From Orychophragmus violaceus (taxonomy: Eukaryota; Streptophyta; Magnoliopsida; Brassicales; Brassicaceae): DNA of 64,000 bases. Each line of letters begins with the position of its first letter. Positions within the stretch are counted from its first letter, which is position 1. Of this stretch, positions 1 through 10,559 are shown one piece after another. The notes beneath the pieces were generated by a model. The model was given only the letters and a program-made list of their open reading frames with translations. It searched no databases and was not told the DNA's origin. The stretch spans positions 51,036,235-51,100,234 of the forward strand of contig CM058231.1 in NCBI GenBank assembly GCA_030180135.1, written 5' to 3'. The translations under genes were made by a program, and so were the position numbers.

Positions 1-1111
1 TATCCAAATCTGTTCCAAGTAGGGAATCTTGGAATCGGTTTGTGACATCAACTTCAATGAGTTATGGACGGCTCGTTGAAAATTGATCAAGCTGGAACCT
101 GGAGAAGATCTTCGTGGTATGGCAGGCTCAAGATTCAATGGTGGGACCGGAAAGAAAACGGTCTGCCCTGGAGTTCTTTGTGGATTATTGGAGAAGCTAA
201 TGGATTTCCTCAAGCTGGAAAGAAGATCGCGAAGCGTTTTGGGAAGTGGCGCTGTGACATTTGGAATTGGCTGGCAAGCCGGATTTCTTCAATTGCAAGA
301 TCAAGTGGATGAAGCTGGTTATTGGAAATGGATTTCCAACGGGAGAGTTTTAAGAAAACACTATTGAGGATTGGCAAGAAGCTGCAAGGGGGAGGAAAGG
401 AGAGCAAGTTTAATAGGGAAGGAAACCCAAGGGATAGTGTTTGGAAAGCACTGCACCAGGACCACAAGGTAGGAAACCTTGAGCTGGAATTCGGATTAGA
501 ATCGGTTTGGATATCAGAGTGCGCAGCGGAAGCGTGGCATTGGAGCATATCAGGAGTTAAGTGGGTCGTTCCCCACCAGCCGGGTAGCCATAATAGACAT
601 GGTTAGCCTCATCGCTCACCAAAGATAAGCAAGGATAGCAAACCGGCGAAAGACGACGCCATAGTGCACAGGAATGGAAACCGTCAAAGTGAATCCATTT
701 GGAAGTGGATGATGCACTGTGGCACTGTAATGGAAACCGTTGAGGAGAAATGGGTTGGGAGTGGAGCATCGCATTCAAGACTTAGAACCACTCGAGGGAT
801 GAGTGTTGTTTCTAAACATCGAAGACCGACCCTAATGGAAATGGGCGGTATCATGTGACATCTGAGTGCATTCTGGAGATGCTAATGGACTGGTACCAAA
901 GAGAAAGACACTTCAGAGCGTGGTTGGAAGTAAAGGGGGGGGGGGGAGAAGCAGTCTTCAGGATTCAAGGACAAGTTCTTTTCAAGCAAGTAGGCCATCA
1001 AGTCAGTTTTGGTCAACGAAGTCTGCGGAGTGTGGATGGTAAAACGTTGCAATGGAGAACTCCCGCCTCGGAATTCGGGACGAATTATTTTCAAGGGGGG
1101 GGGGGGAGAAT
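1..1111 (+). mobile_element. 3' internal tail of a non-autonomous gypsy-like LTR element, tandem unit 1
   Basis: This stretch is repeated almost base for base at 3706-4698, where it again lies directly before the same LTR start, so it is the 3' end of an internal region whose 5' part lies left of the window. No reverse transcriptase, integrase or protease motif can be read in any frame. It ends in a G-run polypurine tract (about 1094-1110) just before the LTR. The preceding GGAATTCGGGACGAATT is of the type commonly found at the 3' ends of plant Ty3/gypsy elements. Relative to unit 2 it has about 118 extra bases near 858-975, including a second G-run. Short open frames here are not credible genes. 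Confidence 0.75.
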
Positions 1112-1219
1112 TGTAAGGGCCCTGGCCCAGCCATTTAAAAATTCTGAGAAAAGAAGAGAAAGCCCAATAACCTAAGCCCAAAAGCCCACCTCTTCTTCCC
1201 AAAACCCTAGCTTCCTCAC

Positions 1220-1229
1220 TATTTATATG
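1220..1229 (+). promoter_or_regulatory. Putative LTR TATA box
   Basis: TATTTATATG lies about 110 bp into the LTR and is repeated in the truncated second LTR near 4807-4816. Position and sequence fit a U3 promoter; activity is not shown. Confidence 0.4.
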
Positions 1230-2395
1230 TGCCTCCTCCCTTGGAAAAAGCAAAAGAAATGATTTTTCGGCGAATCTCTGCCTCCGATCTATCTCAGCCA
1301 TCGCACCCAAAAGTCAGATCTATCCATCCTCCATCGTTTGGTGTCGAAAGAGATCCGGTAAGCCCTTTTTCAGATCTGATTTTCTTCAACCCGAGATCTA
1401 AAACCTCCGTAACTTTTTATCCGTGAGGAATCTTGGAAATCCGAGACCACCATCGCGTTCCTCTCGACAAGAAGAAATCGTAGCCGCAAACCGCACCTCC
1501 ATAGCTGTCCGGACGCGCCCGCAATCGCAGGAGAAATAATCGCCGGTTAATCACGCGCCGCCCACGCGCCGCCCACGCGCCGCCGTTGCCGGAGCCACGC
1601 GCCGCCCACGCGCCGCCGGAGCCGGAGCCACGCGCCGCCGCCGTCCGCCGGGAGCTGCCGTCGTCGCCTCCGTCCGCCGTCTCCCGGAGCCACCACCCGT
1701 CGCCGGAGCTCCGCCGCCGCCGACCACCGGAGCCACCGCCGGACCGCCGCCGAGTCAACTCGGCCGGCAACCGAGTCAACTCGAGTTGACCGGGTCGGGT
1801 CGGTTCGGTTGACCGGGTTGGGTTGACCGGGTCGGGTCGTTGACCGGTTCAATCCAATTCTGGTTCGGTTAATCCGGTTTGGTCTGGTTTCCCAATTTCG
1901 ATTTTAATTTTAATTTCAATTCCCGGTTTAGGTCGGTTAAGCTGGTTTGAGTTGGGTATTTTCAATCGATCATATCTAGCTCATCCTAATCCCGATTTAA
2001 GCGAATCAAAAGCCCATCTCGCCTTTCTCGTCCTCTTTCCAGATCTGATGTCCGTTCGGGCTGAGGAAGCTTCTAATTACCGTTTTGCCCTTTATTTGGC
2101 TAAGGTGAGGACCGGTTGTGATCTTCCCTTATTCCATTCAATTCCGGACGATAGTCCTTCGTTAATGTTGTCTTTCCTAGGTATTATAGGGTAGTAGAGA
2201 TCTCAATGTGATTGTTTGCAGAACGTAGAATGCTAGGTTATCGCTAAACTGAAAACGCTGATTGTGCTTGATGGACTTGAAGGGTTTAGAACTGTGGTAG
2301 GGCCCCCGTTTGGTGACGGCACATGTACATTGCACTTAGTACGTGTCCCTTGTATCGTCGTAAGGGGGGTTTCTGCGAGCTCCCCGAAGGGTAAA

Positions 2396-2425
2396 GTTGG
2401 AGTTGGAGTTGGAGTTGGAGTTGGG
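2396..2425 (+). repeat. GTTGGA hexamer repeat in LTR
   Basis: Five tandem units of GTTGGA are read directly inside the LTR. Confidence 0.9.
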
Positions 2426-2872
2426 CACCGGGGCCAATGGCGGGCTTCGGTTGCTGTTTATTTTATTGCACTTTGTGGTCGATTTGTTTGCGCTTTCATT
2501 TCGTAGTAGTCCAGTGGGACATAAGTTGTGTGATGAAAGCCTTCGGGTGATGTTTGGAAGGTGATATTAGCTTAGGACTTGTGAGTCGTAGTTGTGTGGC
2601 GTAAGCCGGGATCGCGGATTCCTTGTCCGCCCTCACTGGGTAATTGTATTTGAAACAATTACTCAGGCCTCCTTTTCCTTTTCCCTTCTTTTTCCCTCGC
2701 AGGTCCGGATGCAGGATTGATTGATCGAGTGACGTGATTGGTGGATTTGAATACGAAGGAAGCGTCGGGTTCCTGGGACCAGTTGAGATGGCGTCCCGGT
2801 TGGACCATTTTCGGTTCAACGGGCGTCCTAATGCCGCGTCTCCGGTTTAACCGGGAGGCGGGTGTTACAATT

Positions 2873-2885
2873 TGGTATCAGAGCC
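2873..2885 (+). other. Primer binding site, tRNA-iMet type
   Basis: TGGTATCAGAGCC begins three bases after the LTR end and matches the usual plant initiator tRNA-Met primer site. Confidence 0.9.
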
Positions 2886-3401
2886 TAGGTTAAGATCTCC
2901 CAGTGCTGTCCTGGGAGATAAGCTTTCGTTGTTTTCCAAAAACCTTGTTTTCAAATCTTTTTACAAAGTGTTTGCGAAATTTTTATAAAATGGTTACTTT
3001 GCTAAAAAAATTTCAAACACCAATCTTACCATAGATTGTTCTCCAGACCGGTCTTAGTCTAGATATAATATTTTTTTCGCGTGCAGGATGGGTCAGTGTC
3101 TTCAACCCTCAGTTGTGCTACTGCCGCTAGATGTGTGCCGAGATGTATGTTGTGGTGTGTGTTGTGGTGTATGTTGTGGTGTGCACCTACACGGCAGTTG
3201 GTACTAATGAGGTGTGTATTGGGTTATCATCTGTTCGGAGTATTGTTCAACCAAGTGTGTGAGGGCGATCAAAATGTGGAGACGTTCACCGGAGAGACTA
3301 CATCGGGAGTGTAGCAAAGAGTTGCAAGAGTTACAGGAAGTGCTAGAAGAGTTGCAAGAGGCGTTGGGAAGCTGCAAGAAGTATTGCAAGAATTGCAAGA
3401 G

Positions 3402-3622
3402 GTCAATGGAAAGACCGGATTGCAAGGAGTGCTACAGAAGTTGCAAGAGGTCAATGGAAAGACCGGATTGCAAGGAGTGCTACAGGAGTTGCAAGAGGTC
3501 AATGGAAAGACCGGATTGCAAGGAGTGCTACAGGAGTTGCAAGAGGTCAATGGAAAGACCGGATTGCAAGGAGTGCTACAGGAGTTGCAAGAGGTCGATG
3601 GAAAGACCGGATTGCAAGGAGG
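3402..3622 (+). repeat. 48-bp minisatellite, about 4.6 units
   Basis: Units start at 3402, 3450, 3498, 3546 and 3594 (each beginning GTCAATGG or GTCGATGG) and are nearly identical. The period is a multiple of three, so a 16-residue protein repeat appears in two plus-strand frames. Confidence 0.92.
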
Positions 3623-4698
3623 CCATTTGGAAGTGGCGGTGTTCTGACTGGATTAAGCGTCAGGAGTTGCTTGAGTTGCTTGGATCACCAGGAGCAGCAG
3701 GAGGCTATCCAAATCTGTTCCAAGTAGGGAATCTTGGAATCGGTTTGTGACATCAACTTCAAAGAGTTATGGACGTCTCGTTGAAGATTGATCAAGCTGG
3801 AACCTGGAGAAGATCTTCGTGGTATGGCAGGCTCAAGATTCAATTGTGGGACCGGAAAGGAAACGGTCTGCCCTGGAGTTCTTTGTGGATTATTGGAGCA
3901 GCTAATGGAGTTCCTCAAGATGGAAAGAAGATCGCGGAAGCGTTTTGGGAAGTGGCGCTGTGACATTTGGAATTGCCTGGCAAGCCGGATTTCTGCAATT
4001 GCAAGATCAAGTGGACGAAGCTGGTTAATTGGAAATGGAATTCCAACGGGAGATTGTTAAGAAAATACTATTGAGGATTGGCAAGAAGCTGCAAGGGGGA
4101 GCAAAGGAGAGCAAGTTTAATAGGGAAGGAAACCCAAGGGATAGTGTTTGGAAAGCACTGCACCTGGACCACAAGGTAGAAACCTTGAGCTGGAATTAGG
4201 ATTAGAATCGGTTTGGATATCAGAGTGCACAGCGGAAGCGTGGCATTGGAGCATATCAGGAGTTAAGTGGGTCGTTCCCCACCAGCCGGGTAGCCATAAT
4301 GGACATGGTTAGCCTAATAGCTCACCAAAGATAAGCAAGGATAGCAAACTGGCGAAAGACGACGCCATAGTGCACGGGAATGGAAACCGTCAAAGTGAAT
4401 CCATTTGGAAGTGGATGATGCACTGTGGCACGGTAATGGAAATAGCTGAGGAGAAATGGGTTGGGAGTAGAGCATCGCATTCAAGACTTAGAACCACTCG
4501 AGGGATGAGTGTTGTTTCTAAACGTCGAAGACCGACCCTAATGGAAATGGGCGGTATCATGTGACAAGTTCTTTTAAAGCAAGTAAGCCATCAAGTCAGT
4601 TTTGGTCAACGAAGTCTGCGGAGTGTGGATGGTAAAACGTTGCAATGGAGAACTCCCGCCTCGGAATTCGGGACGAATTATTTTCAAGGGGGGAGAAT

Positions 4699-4868
4699 TG
4701 TAAGGGCCCTGGCCCAGCCATTTAAAAATTTCTGAGAAAAGAAGAGAAAGCCCAATAACCTAAGCCCAAAAGCCCACCTCTTCTTCCCAAAACCCTAGCT
4801 TCCTTACTATTTATATGTGCCTCCTCCCTTGGAAAAAGCAAAAGAAATGATATTTTGGCGAAGATCTG
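4699..4868 (+). mobile_element. Truncated second LTR of the non-autonomous element
   Basis: It starts TGTAAGGGCCC after a polypurine tract and follows the LTR at 1112 for about 170 bp, including the TATA-like box. Similarity stops near 4860-4870, where Athila RNase H coding sequence begins without any LTR end or target duplication, so the junction is a deletion or recombination breakpoint. Confidence 0.8.
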
Positions 4869-5380
4869 CCTTTTGAGGTTATGTGTGATGCAAGTGATTG
4901 TGCTGTAGGAGCTGTTCTGGGACAGAAGAAGGACAGAAAGCTCCATGCTATCTATTATGCTAGTAGGACACTAGATGATGCACAAAGGAACTATGCAACC
5001 ACGGAGAAGGAGCTGTTGGCTGTTGTCTTTGCATTTGAGAAGTTCTGCCCCTAACTTGTTGGCTCCAAGGAGTTTGATATTGAAGTAAGGGACAAGAAGG
5101 GAGTGGAGAATGGAGTTGCTGATCATCTTTCAAGGTTGCTAGTTGAGGAAGACGTGCCTATAAATGATTATTTGCCTGAGGAAAACGTCAACATGATCAG
5201 TACAGTTTTTCAGACGGATTTGGGCAGTGAGTTGCAGAACTGTCGGGACAATCGCATTGTGTCGATCGATGCCACATTGGCAACGGTCGATATAAGTATC
5301 GGGAAAGAAATGATCGATACACGCTCATGCAACGGTCGATGCATACCTGATACGAGCCGAGAGTCTTTCTGAGTCAGAAT
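4869..5380 (+). pseudogene. Athila-type Ty3 pol remnant: end of RT/RNase H
   Basis: Translation from 4869 gives a Ty3 RNase H start (PFEVMCDASDCAVGA, then YASRTLDDAQRNY and TTEKELLAVVFAFEKF). The catalytic Asp of CDAS and the Glu of EKELLA are visible. The frame then meets a stop near 5052 and jumps at once to EFDIEVRDKKG and VADHLSRL, motifs that normally lie further downstream, so part of the RNase H core has been deleted. A segment at about 5240-5370 carries several TCGATCGAT or GGTCGAT motifs inside the reading frame, ending at a stop at 5370-5372. Everything upstream (gag, protease, most of RT) is missing. Confidence 0.85.
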
Positions 5381-6718
5381 TGGGAATTATGACTTCGAAA
5401 TTGCTGTTGTAGCAACCTCTGATCGACCCTGGTATGCAGATATAGCTAATTACCTTGCTGCTGAGACTGAACCAGATGATTTAAAGGGTTATGAAAAGAA
5501 AAGGTTCTTTAGGGAGCTTAGAAGATACTACTGGGATGAGCCCTATCTCTATAAGCACTGTTCAGATGGTCTTTACAGGAGATGCATTGCTAATCTGAAT
5601 TCCATGATATCCTTTTCCACTGTCATGGAACAGATTATGCTGGACATTTTGCTACATTTAAGACTGTGTCTAAGGTCTTACAGGCAGGTTTCTGGTGGCC
5701 TACAATGTTTAGAGACAATCATTCTTTCATCACTCAGTGTGATGCCTGTCAGAGGAGAGGGAAAATCAGCAAGAAGCATGAGATGCCTCAGAATTTCATT
5801 CTGGAAGTTAAGGTTTTTGATTGCTGGGGAATAGATTTCATGGGTCTTTTTCCCTCATCCTATGGGAATAAGTTCATCTTGGTTGTTGTAGACTATGTGT
5901 TTAAGTGGGTTGAAGCGATAGCTAGTCCAACCAATGATTCTTCTGTGGTCATTAAGCTTTTTAAGACCATCATATTCCCCATATTTGGAGTACCTCGTAT
6001 AGTGATTAGTGATGGAGGATCTCATTTTATCAATAAGGTCTTCGAGAAGCTGCTAAAGAAGCATGGAGTTCATCACAGAGTCGCTACTCCTTATCACCCA
6101 CAGACTAGTGGACAAGTTGAGGTTTCTAACAGACAGATTAAGGAGATTCTTGAGAAGACAGTTGGAAAAACAAGGAAAGATTGGGCAGCAAAGTTGGATG
6201 ATGCATTATGGGCCTACCGGACAGCATTCAAGACACCACTTGGGACCACTCCATTCCATCTGCTATATGGAAAAGCATGTCATCTGCCAGTGGAACTTGA
6301 GCACAAAGCAGCATGGGCTGTGAAACAGATGAACTTTGATCTTAAGTCTGCTGCAGAGAGGAGATTGGTACAGCTTAATGAGTTGGATGAGATCAGACAT
6401 TTTGCTTATGAGAACTCAAAGCTGTATAAGGAGAGGACTAAGGCATATCATGACAAGAAGATTGTTTCAAGATAGTTCGAACCCAATGATCAGGTACTTT
6501 TGTATAACTCTCGTTTGCATTTGTTTCCAGGTAAGCTAAAATCAAGGTGGTCTGGTCACTTCACAATCAAAGAGGTGCGTCCGTATGGAGCTGTCGTTCT
6601 AACTGGTAAGGACGGTTATGAATTCACTGTGAATGGACAGCGGGTGAAACATTATTGGGCTAAGGCCGAGATTCCAGGAGGGCATATTTTGCCTTTGGAT
6701 GAAGCGCCCTTAACATAA
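5381..6718 (+). pseudogene. Athila-type Ty3 integrase remnant
   Basis: This encodes the integrase that would insert the element's cDNA. The connector WYADIANYLAAE and DEPYLYKHC is readable, then a frameshift near 5590-5660 breaks the HHCC zinc finger. The frame from 5666 continues with CDACQRRGKI, the catalytic core (WGIDFMG; VISDGGSHF; HHRVATPYHPQTSGQVE), and a C-terminal part that crosses an in-frame TAG at 6473-6475 and ends at the TAA at 6716-6718 after HYWAKAEIPGGH, an Athila-like terminus. With a frameshift and a stop codon it is inactive. The family assignment rests on motif order and the noncoding sequence that follows. Confidence 0.88.
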
Positions 6719-8068
6719 ATCTGCTGAAGCGTCAAGCTAATGACCTTAAACAAGCGCTGAGTGGGAGGCAACCCACTGTTTTCGTTTTTTCATTTTGATT
6801 TTAGTGTTTTTGTAGGATTTTACGCTAGTTTCTGGTTTTGGTGAGTTTTTGTTTGCAGGTCTCGGACAAATCGCAGTGCGTCGATCGACACACCATTGTG
6901 TCGATCGTCACAACACGAAAGAAATCGCATTGCAGCGATCGTTGCGGTCCTGAGCAACGATCGACCCACAACGAAAAATCGCACAGTAATGGTCGATGCA
7001 CTTAGTGCAACGATCAATGCCTGACGCGACAGAGGTAAAACCCGAGAGAACATAACCATACCTTAAACAAAATTTTTATTTCTTTCTTTTGCCAATCCTT
7101 CGCTTGACACTACTGGGGACAGTGTGTCTTAAGTGTGGGGGAGGTTCTACTAACTTCTTTCTTTTGTTTTCTTAGAGTCAGTTAAAATTTTCAAAAATTT
7201 GTTTTATTGAGTCAAAATTTGTTTAAGTAAGAAACAATGATTTTTTGAGAAGATTGGCAGCACTTGCAGGAACTTAAGTAACCATTGGGATGAAGCTGTA
7301 GATTATCTCTGACTATTAGAAAACCCAGACATGGATCAACCTACTGAGGACACCCACATCACTTCAGGTATCAGAGGATCTTTTACTGACTTCACCCTAA
7401 TACTGACTTAGATTTTCTGACCTAAGGGCTTGGTATACTTTGTGTCGGATTCCCTTGTTAGTTCTGACACAGCCTGTAAACATGTCCCATCTAGTTCCCT
7501 TCTCCCCTTCCATAAAAAAAAAAAAAAAGATAATAAACTGAGGATGAGTTAGTAACTCCGAAGTGGTCATGGGAATGGTAGCTAAAACTCTCATATCCTG
7601 TGCATCCATGGAATGTGTCCAAAGTACACCCCAAAACGGGAAGAACACTGATAAAAAAAATAAAATGATACCCAATGGGGAAAAATCAGTTGTTAAGGAA
7701 GGGAAAAGAGAAGAAAGGGACTAGAGAAAGATAGTTTGGTGGTCTAGAGCTGACAAGGTAAGAGTCCATGTGCCATTGATCGATATTCCTTAGGTGAGAC
7801 CGCACTTAAATACTTGCAGAAGTCAGTAGGGAGAATTTGAATGCTTGAATGTGATTGTGGAGTTTACTTAGGACAGTTGCTAAGTGTGGGGGAAGTATAT
7901 GTTGGTCTTGATGTCTGCAGGTTGATTCTTTCATGTGGATTACTAAGGGGAATCTGAGTGTTGCTGCTTCTAAGATGAAAAGAGTTTCTGAAGAGTTTTC
8001 AAACCTCTTCACTGCATTTTAGTTCTCTGTTTTGCTTGGGGGCAAGCAAAGGCTAAGTGTGGAGGAAT
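6719..8068 (+). other. Athila post-pol noncoding region with three polypurine-like motifs
   Basis: No env-like or other credible ORF lies between pol and the LTR. The polypurine motif AAGTGTGGGGGA occurs at 7131 and 7882 and, as AAGTGTGGAGGA, at 8055 immediately before the LTR. CGATCG palindromes cluster at 6878-7020. An A-run is at 7515-7529. Confidence 0.75.
6878..6911 (+). repeat. Paired CGATCG palindromes in Athila post-pol region
   Basis: GCGTCGATCGACAC starts at 6878 and GTGTCGATCGTCAC at 6898, 20 bp apart. Related CGATCG sites follow at 6936 and 6958, 22 bp apart. The same motif occurs in the Athila LTR and in copia element E. Confidence 0.85.
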
Positions 8069-8254
8069 TGATATATCATGGTTTTTACCGGTTTTATGCC
8101 ATGATATAGTTGTGTTTTTAGTGTCTTTTATGCTATTTTAGAGTCTTTTACAGGTTTAATCAGGTTTGGAGCTAATGTGGAGATTTTGGAGTATTTTGGG
8201 AGTTTTGGAGCATTTTGGCCGAGAGTTTAACTCACTGTCCGATTTGATGATCAT

Positions 8255-8289
8255 GCATCGATCGACACACCTTTGGTGTCGATTGACAC
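8255..8289 (+). repeat. Paired TCGATCGACA palindromes in Athila LTR
   Basis: GCATCGATCGACAC starts at 8255 and GTGTCGATTGACAC at 8276, exactly 21 bp apart, about 140 bp upstream of the TATA box. Confidence 0.88.
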
Positions 8290-8396
8290 ACTAGTGAGAT
8301 GGGCCAAAATACGGCGGTTAATAAAGTTATGAAGATTTACAGAAAAGCCCAGAAAAGTTCAAGTATTTACACAGAAGCCCCAACCGAGATTATGCT

Positions 8397-8406
8397 TATA
8401 AATATA
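8397..8406 (+). promoter_or_regulatory. Putative Athila LTR TATA box
   Basis: TATAAATATA lies about 330 bp into the LTR, in a plausible U3 position. Confidence 0.5.
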
Positions 8407-8812
8407 GGATTTTGGTGTTTATTTTAGATACGCTTTCATACTTAGAGCTAAGAGATTTTTAGAGCTTTTGGGGCTGATCTAATCATGTACTTCATCTATT
8501 TTGGAGAAGATTTCGAACCCCTTTATCTATTTAATTTCTTATATGCAATCTATTTATTCTATGATTTTTGTTTCATTAATCATGTCTGAGTAGATTCATA
8601 GTTAAGTTTAGGGTTTCTCATTAAGGATTTTATGACTTGCTAGACTTGTTTAATTCAGTTAAGGATTCACATGATTAGAATGTTCTTCAAACTAAATTGT
8701 GCTTAATGCTAGTTCTAACCTGATCAATTAGAATCTAGATCTTAGGTTGCTAAATACGACACGAGAGTGTGGTTTAGAATATGAACTATTTAGGTTGAGC
8801 AATTAAATTATT

Positions 8813-8945
8813 CGCAAAGAGATTTGGCTTAGTTTAATTGTGAACATATCGAACTTGAAATTAATGTTGGTTTAATCTGTTAGTAATTGCAAAGAGATTT
8901 GGATTACTGCACTTAGACTTAGAGAATTTTCGCAAAGAGATTTGG
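8813..8945 (+). repeat. Three dispersed CGCAAAGAGATTTGG repeats
   Basis: Copies occur at 8813-8827, 8888-8902 (TGCAAAGAGATTTGG) and 8931-8945 within the U5 part of the Athila LTR. Confidence 0.85.
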
Positions 8946-9262
8946 TTAATTCTAATTCCGTGATTTGAGTTCTAGAACTGAGTTTAATTTGATCCTGACT
9001 GATTAACTTGTCTGCTTGTCTGATTTCCTGAGAATTCCCTAGACTTAGCGATTTTAGTTTATTGCTTTCACAACAAATTCCTGCTACTGGTTTACTTTAT
9101 TGCCTTGCTTTTATTTCATTCACCACCTGCTTTATTCTTAGTATTAATCTCTACGGTTCTGATCTATCGAGACCAGAGTCTCCGTGGATTCGATACCCTA
9201 TATACTACATTGACATTACTGTGCACTTGCAGTTAGTATAGGGATTAAAACTCGACCTATCA

Positions 9263-9930
9263 CACATCTCTAAAAACAAAGTCCATGTCACATCCTTACG
9301 GTCTTTATATGCCCTTACCAATTCCTAACATGCCTTGGGTAGATATATCTATGGATTTTGTGTTAGGTTTACCTAAGATCAGGTACAAGGATTCTATATT
9401 CGTTGTGGTGGACCGATTATCGAAGATGGCCCATTTCATACCATGCGCCAAGACGAATAACGTGACTCAGACGGCCGACCTATTCTTCCGAGAAGTAGTG
9501 CGACTGCACGGCCTACCCTAGACCATTGTATCTTATCGAGATATTTTGTTTCTGAGCCACTTACGGAGGACGCTCTGGTGGAAACTCAGGACTAAGCTGT
9601 TGTTCTCTACGACTTGTCATCCACAGACGGACGGCCAGACCGAGGTCGTCAACTGCACACTATCATCCCTCTTGCGGGCCTCTGTAGGTAAAAACTTAAG
9701 TAACTAGTTAGATTGTATTCCATACATTGAATTTGCTTATAATAATGCTAACCACTCTGCTACTAAGCTTTCTCATTTTGAGATTGTCTATGGATTTAAG
9801 CCAGAGATAGCCATAGATCTCAGGCCATTACCACCATTGGAGTTCGCTAACCAAGATGGAGAACGTAACGCTGAGGCCATCGAAAAGCTTCACCAGAAGG
9901 TCAAGGACAATATAGAGAAGAAGACGGCCC
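9263..9930 (+). pseudogene. Ty3/gypsy integrase core remnant, first part
   Basis: Starting within an integrase, the frame reads HPYGLYMPLPIPNMPW, then DISMDFVLGLP with the first catalytic Asp, FVVVDRLSKMAHFIPC and FFREVVRLHGLP. A stop follows at 9519-9521. The second catalytic region reads VSYRD where Asp would be expected at the Tyr position, and CHPQTDGQTEVVN carries the Glu. A second stop is at 9705-9707. The motif set resembles plant chromoviruses. Copia copy 1 is inserted at 9930, and the same frame resumes at 17755. Confidence 0.85.
9926..9930. repeat. Left target-site duplication of copia copy 1
   Basis: ggccc directly precedes the LTR and is repeated at 17750-17754. Confidence 0.92.
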
Positions 9931-10559
9931 TGTTGGATTGTTTAGACTCTTGGTTCAATTCTCAGATTAGTTGAACCTACTAAACATGCATTAGATCTAG
10001 GTGTTCTTATTTAGAAACATATGATCTCACCTTTTACCTGTTTGTTTGCAGCGGAATTGATGAACAGGTCAATGATCAGGGAGATACACCGAGAGATGGA
10101 TCCTCCAAAGGCTCACACACGCAATCACCGGAAATTGGCTGCTAGACCACAAGGAAGAGAGGCGCAGAGAGAGGAGAGAAATCGCGGCTAGGGTTGGGTT
10201 AAGGGAGAAGAGAATTGGCTTTTAGTCATTTAAAAGCCTTCTCTTTCCCTTTTGGGCTTTTGGGCCCAATCTGATTAAATTCCATTTAATCAGACCCATT
10301 AGTCTTTCTCTCTTAGTACGACAAATGCCTAGCACTTTTGTCGTACTTCTGCTAAGCCGTTCCAACATTATTTCCAGCTAGCTTAAGCGTGTGACCCATA
10401 TGGGATCATACAATAAAGGCAATAAGTCCAAGACTTATAGATCATGAGCGGACTCTAGCAAGCCATCATGACCCCCAGCATTGTATGACTTATGTCTGAT
10501 CACTGACATACTCTTACGTTATAGAGACAGTACAGAGATTGCTGGACACAATTCCAACA
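9931..10559 (-). repeat. 3' LTR of copia copy 1
   Basis: 629 bp, TGTTGG...CCAACA on the plus strand. It contains two perfect inverted repeats at 10271-10347. Confidence 0.96.
10271..10347 (-). repeat. Two perfect hairpins in the copia LTR
   Basis: CTGATTAAAT/ATTTAATCAG (10271-10293) has a 10-bp stem and 3-nt loop. AGTACGACAAA/TTTGTCGTACT (10315-10347) has an 11-bp stem and 11-nt loop. Both recur in all LTRs of copies 1-3; in copy 3 the loops differ or are inverted while the stems are kept. Confidence 0.88.

Larger units (their letters stand above)
1112..2869 (+). mobile_element. Complete LTR (1758 bp) of the non-autonomous gypsy-like element
   Basis: The LTR begins TGTAAGGGCCC directly after a polypurine tract and ends GGTGTTACA directly before a tRNA-Met primer site, the standard TG...CA boundaries. 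The first 170 bp recur at 4699-4868. It holds a TATA-like box near 1220, a GC-rich tract at about 1550-1760 (repeated CGCGCCGCC), a run of GTTGACCGGGT-type repeats at 1788-1850 and a GTTGGA hexamer repeat. Because internal sequence lies on both sides, this LTR is shared by two tandem units, which suggests unequal homologous recombination rather than simple insertion. Confidence 0.85.
2870..4698 (+). mobile_element. Internal region of the non-autonomous element, tandem unit 2
   Basis: Bounded by a primer site at 2873 and a polypurine tract at about 4687-4697, this 1.83-kb internal region contains no recognisable gag or pol. A possible splice-acceptor-like stretch (T-run then GTGCAG) lies near 3068-3086. 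A 48-bp minisatellite occupies 3402-3622, and two frames stay open across it (a 178-residue Cys-rich frame from 3214 and an 87-residue Leu/Gln-rich frame from 3384). From 3706 it repeats positions 1-1111. The element would need pol supplied in trans, like LARD-type elements; its autonomous partner is not in the window. Confidence 0.75.
8069..9262 (+). mobile_element. Athila 3' LTR (1194 bp)
   Basis: It begins TGATATATCA directly after the polypurine tract and ends CTATCA, giving matching TGATA/TATCA termini. A TATA box lies at 8397, a CGATCG palindrome pair at 8255-8289, and three CGCAAAGAGATTTGG repeats at 8813-8945. The 5' LTR is absent, so the target duplication cannot be tested. The next bases belong to a different Ty3 element. 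Confidence 0.85.

Noticed and set aside
1547..1852. Arg/Gly/Ala-rich ORFs on both strands at about 1417-1852
   Set aside because: Products of the GC-rich CGCGCCGCC tract inside an LTR.
3402..3622. CRISPR-like regular repeats
   Set aside because: Units are contiguous with no unique spacers, and the window is plant nuclear DNA; this is a minisatellite.
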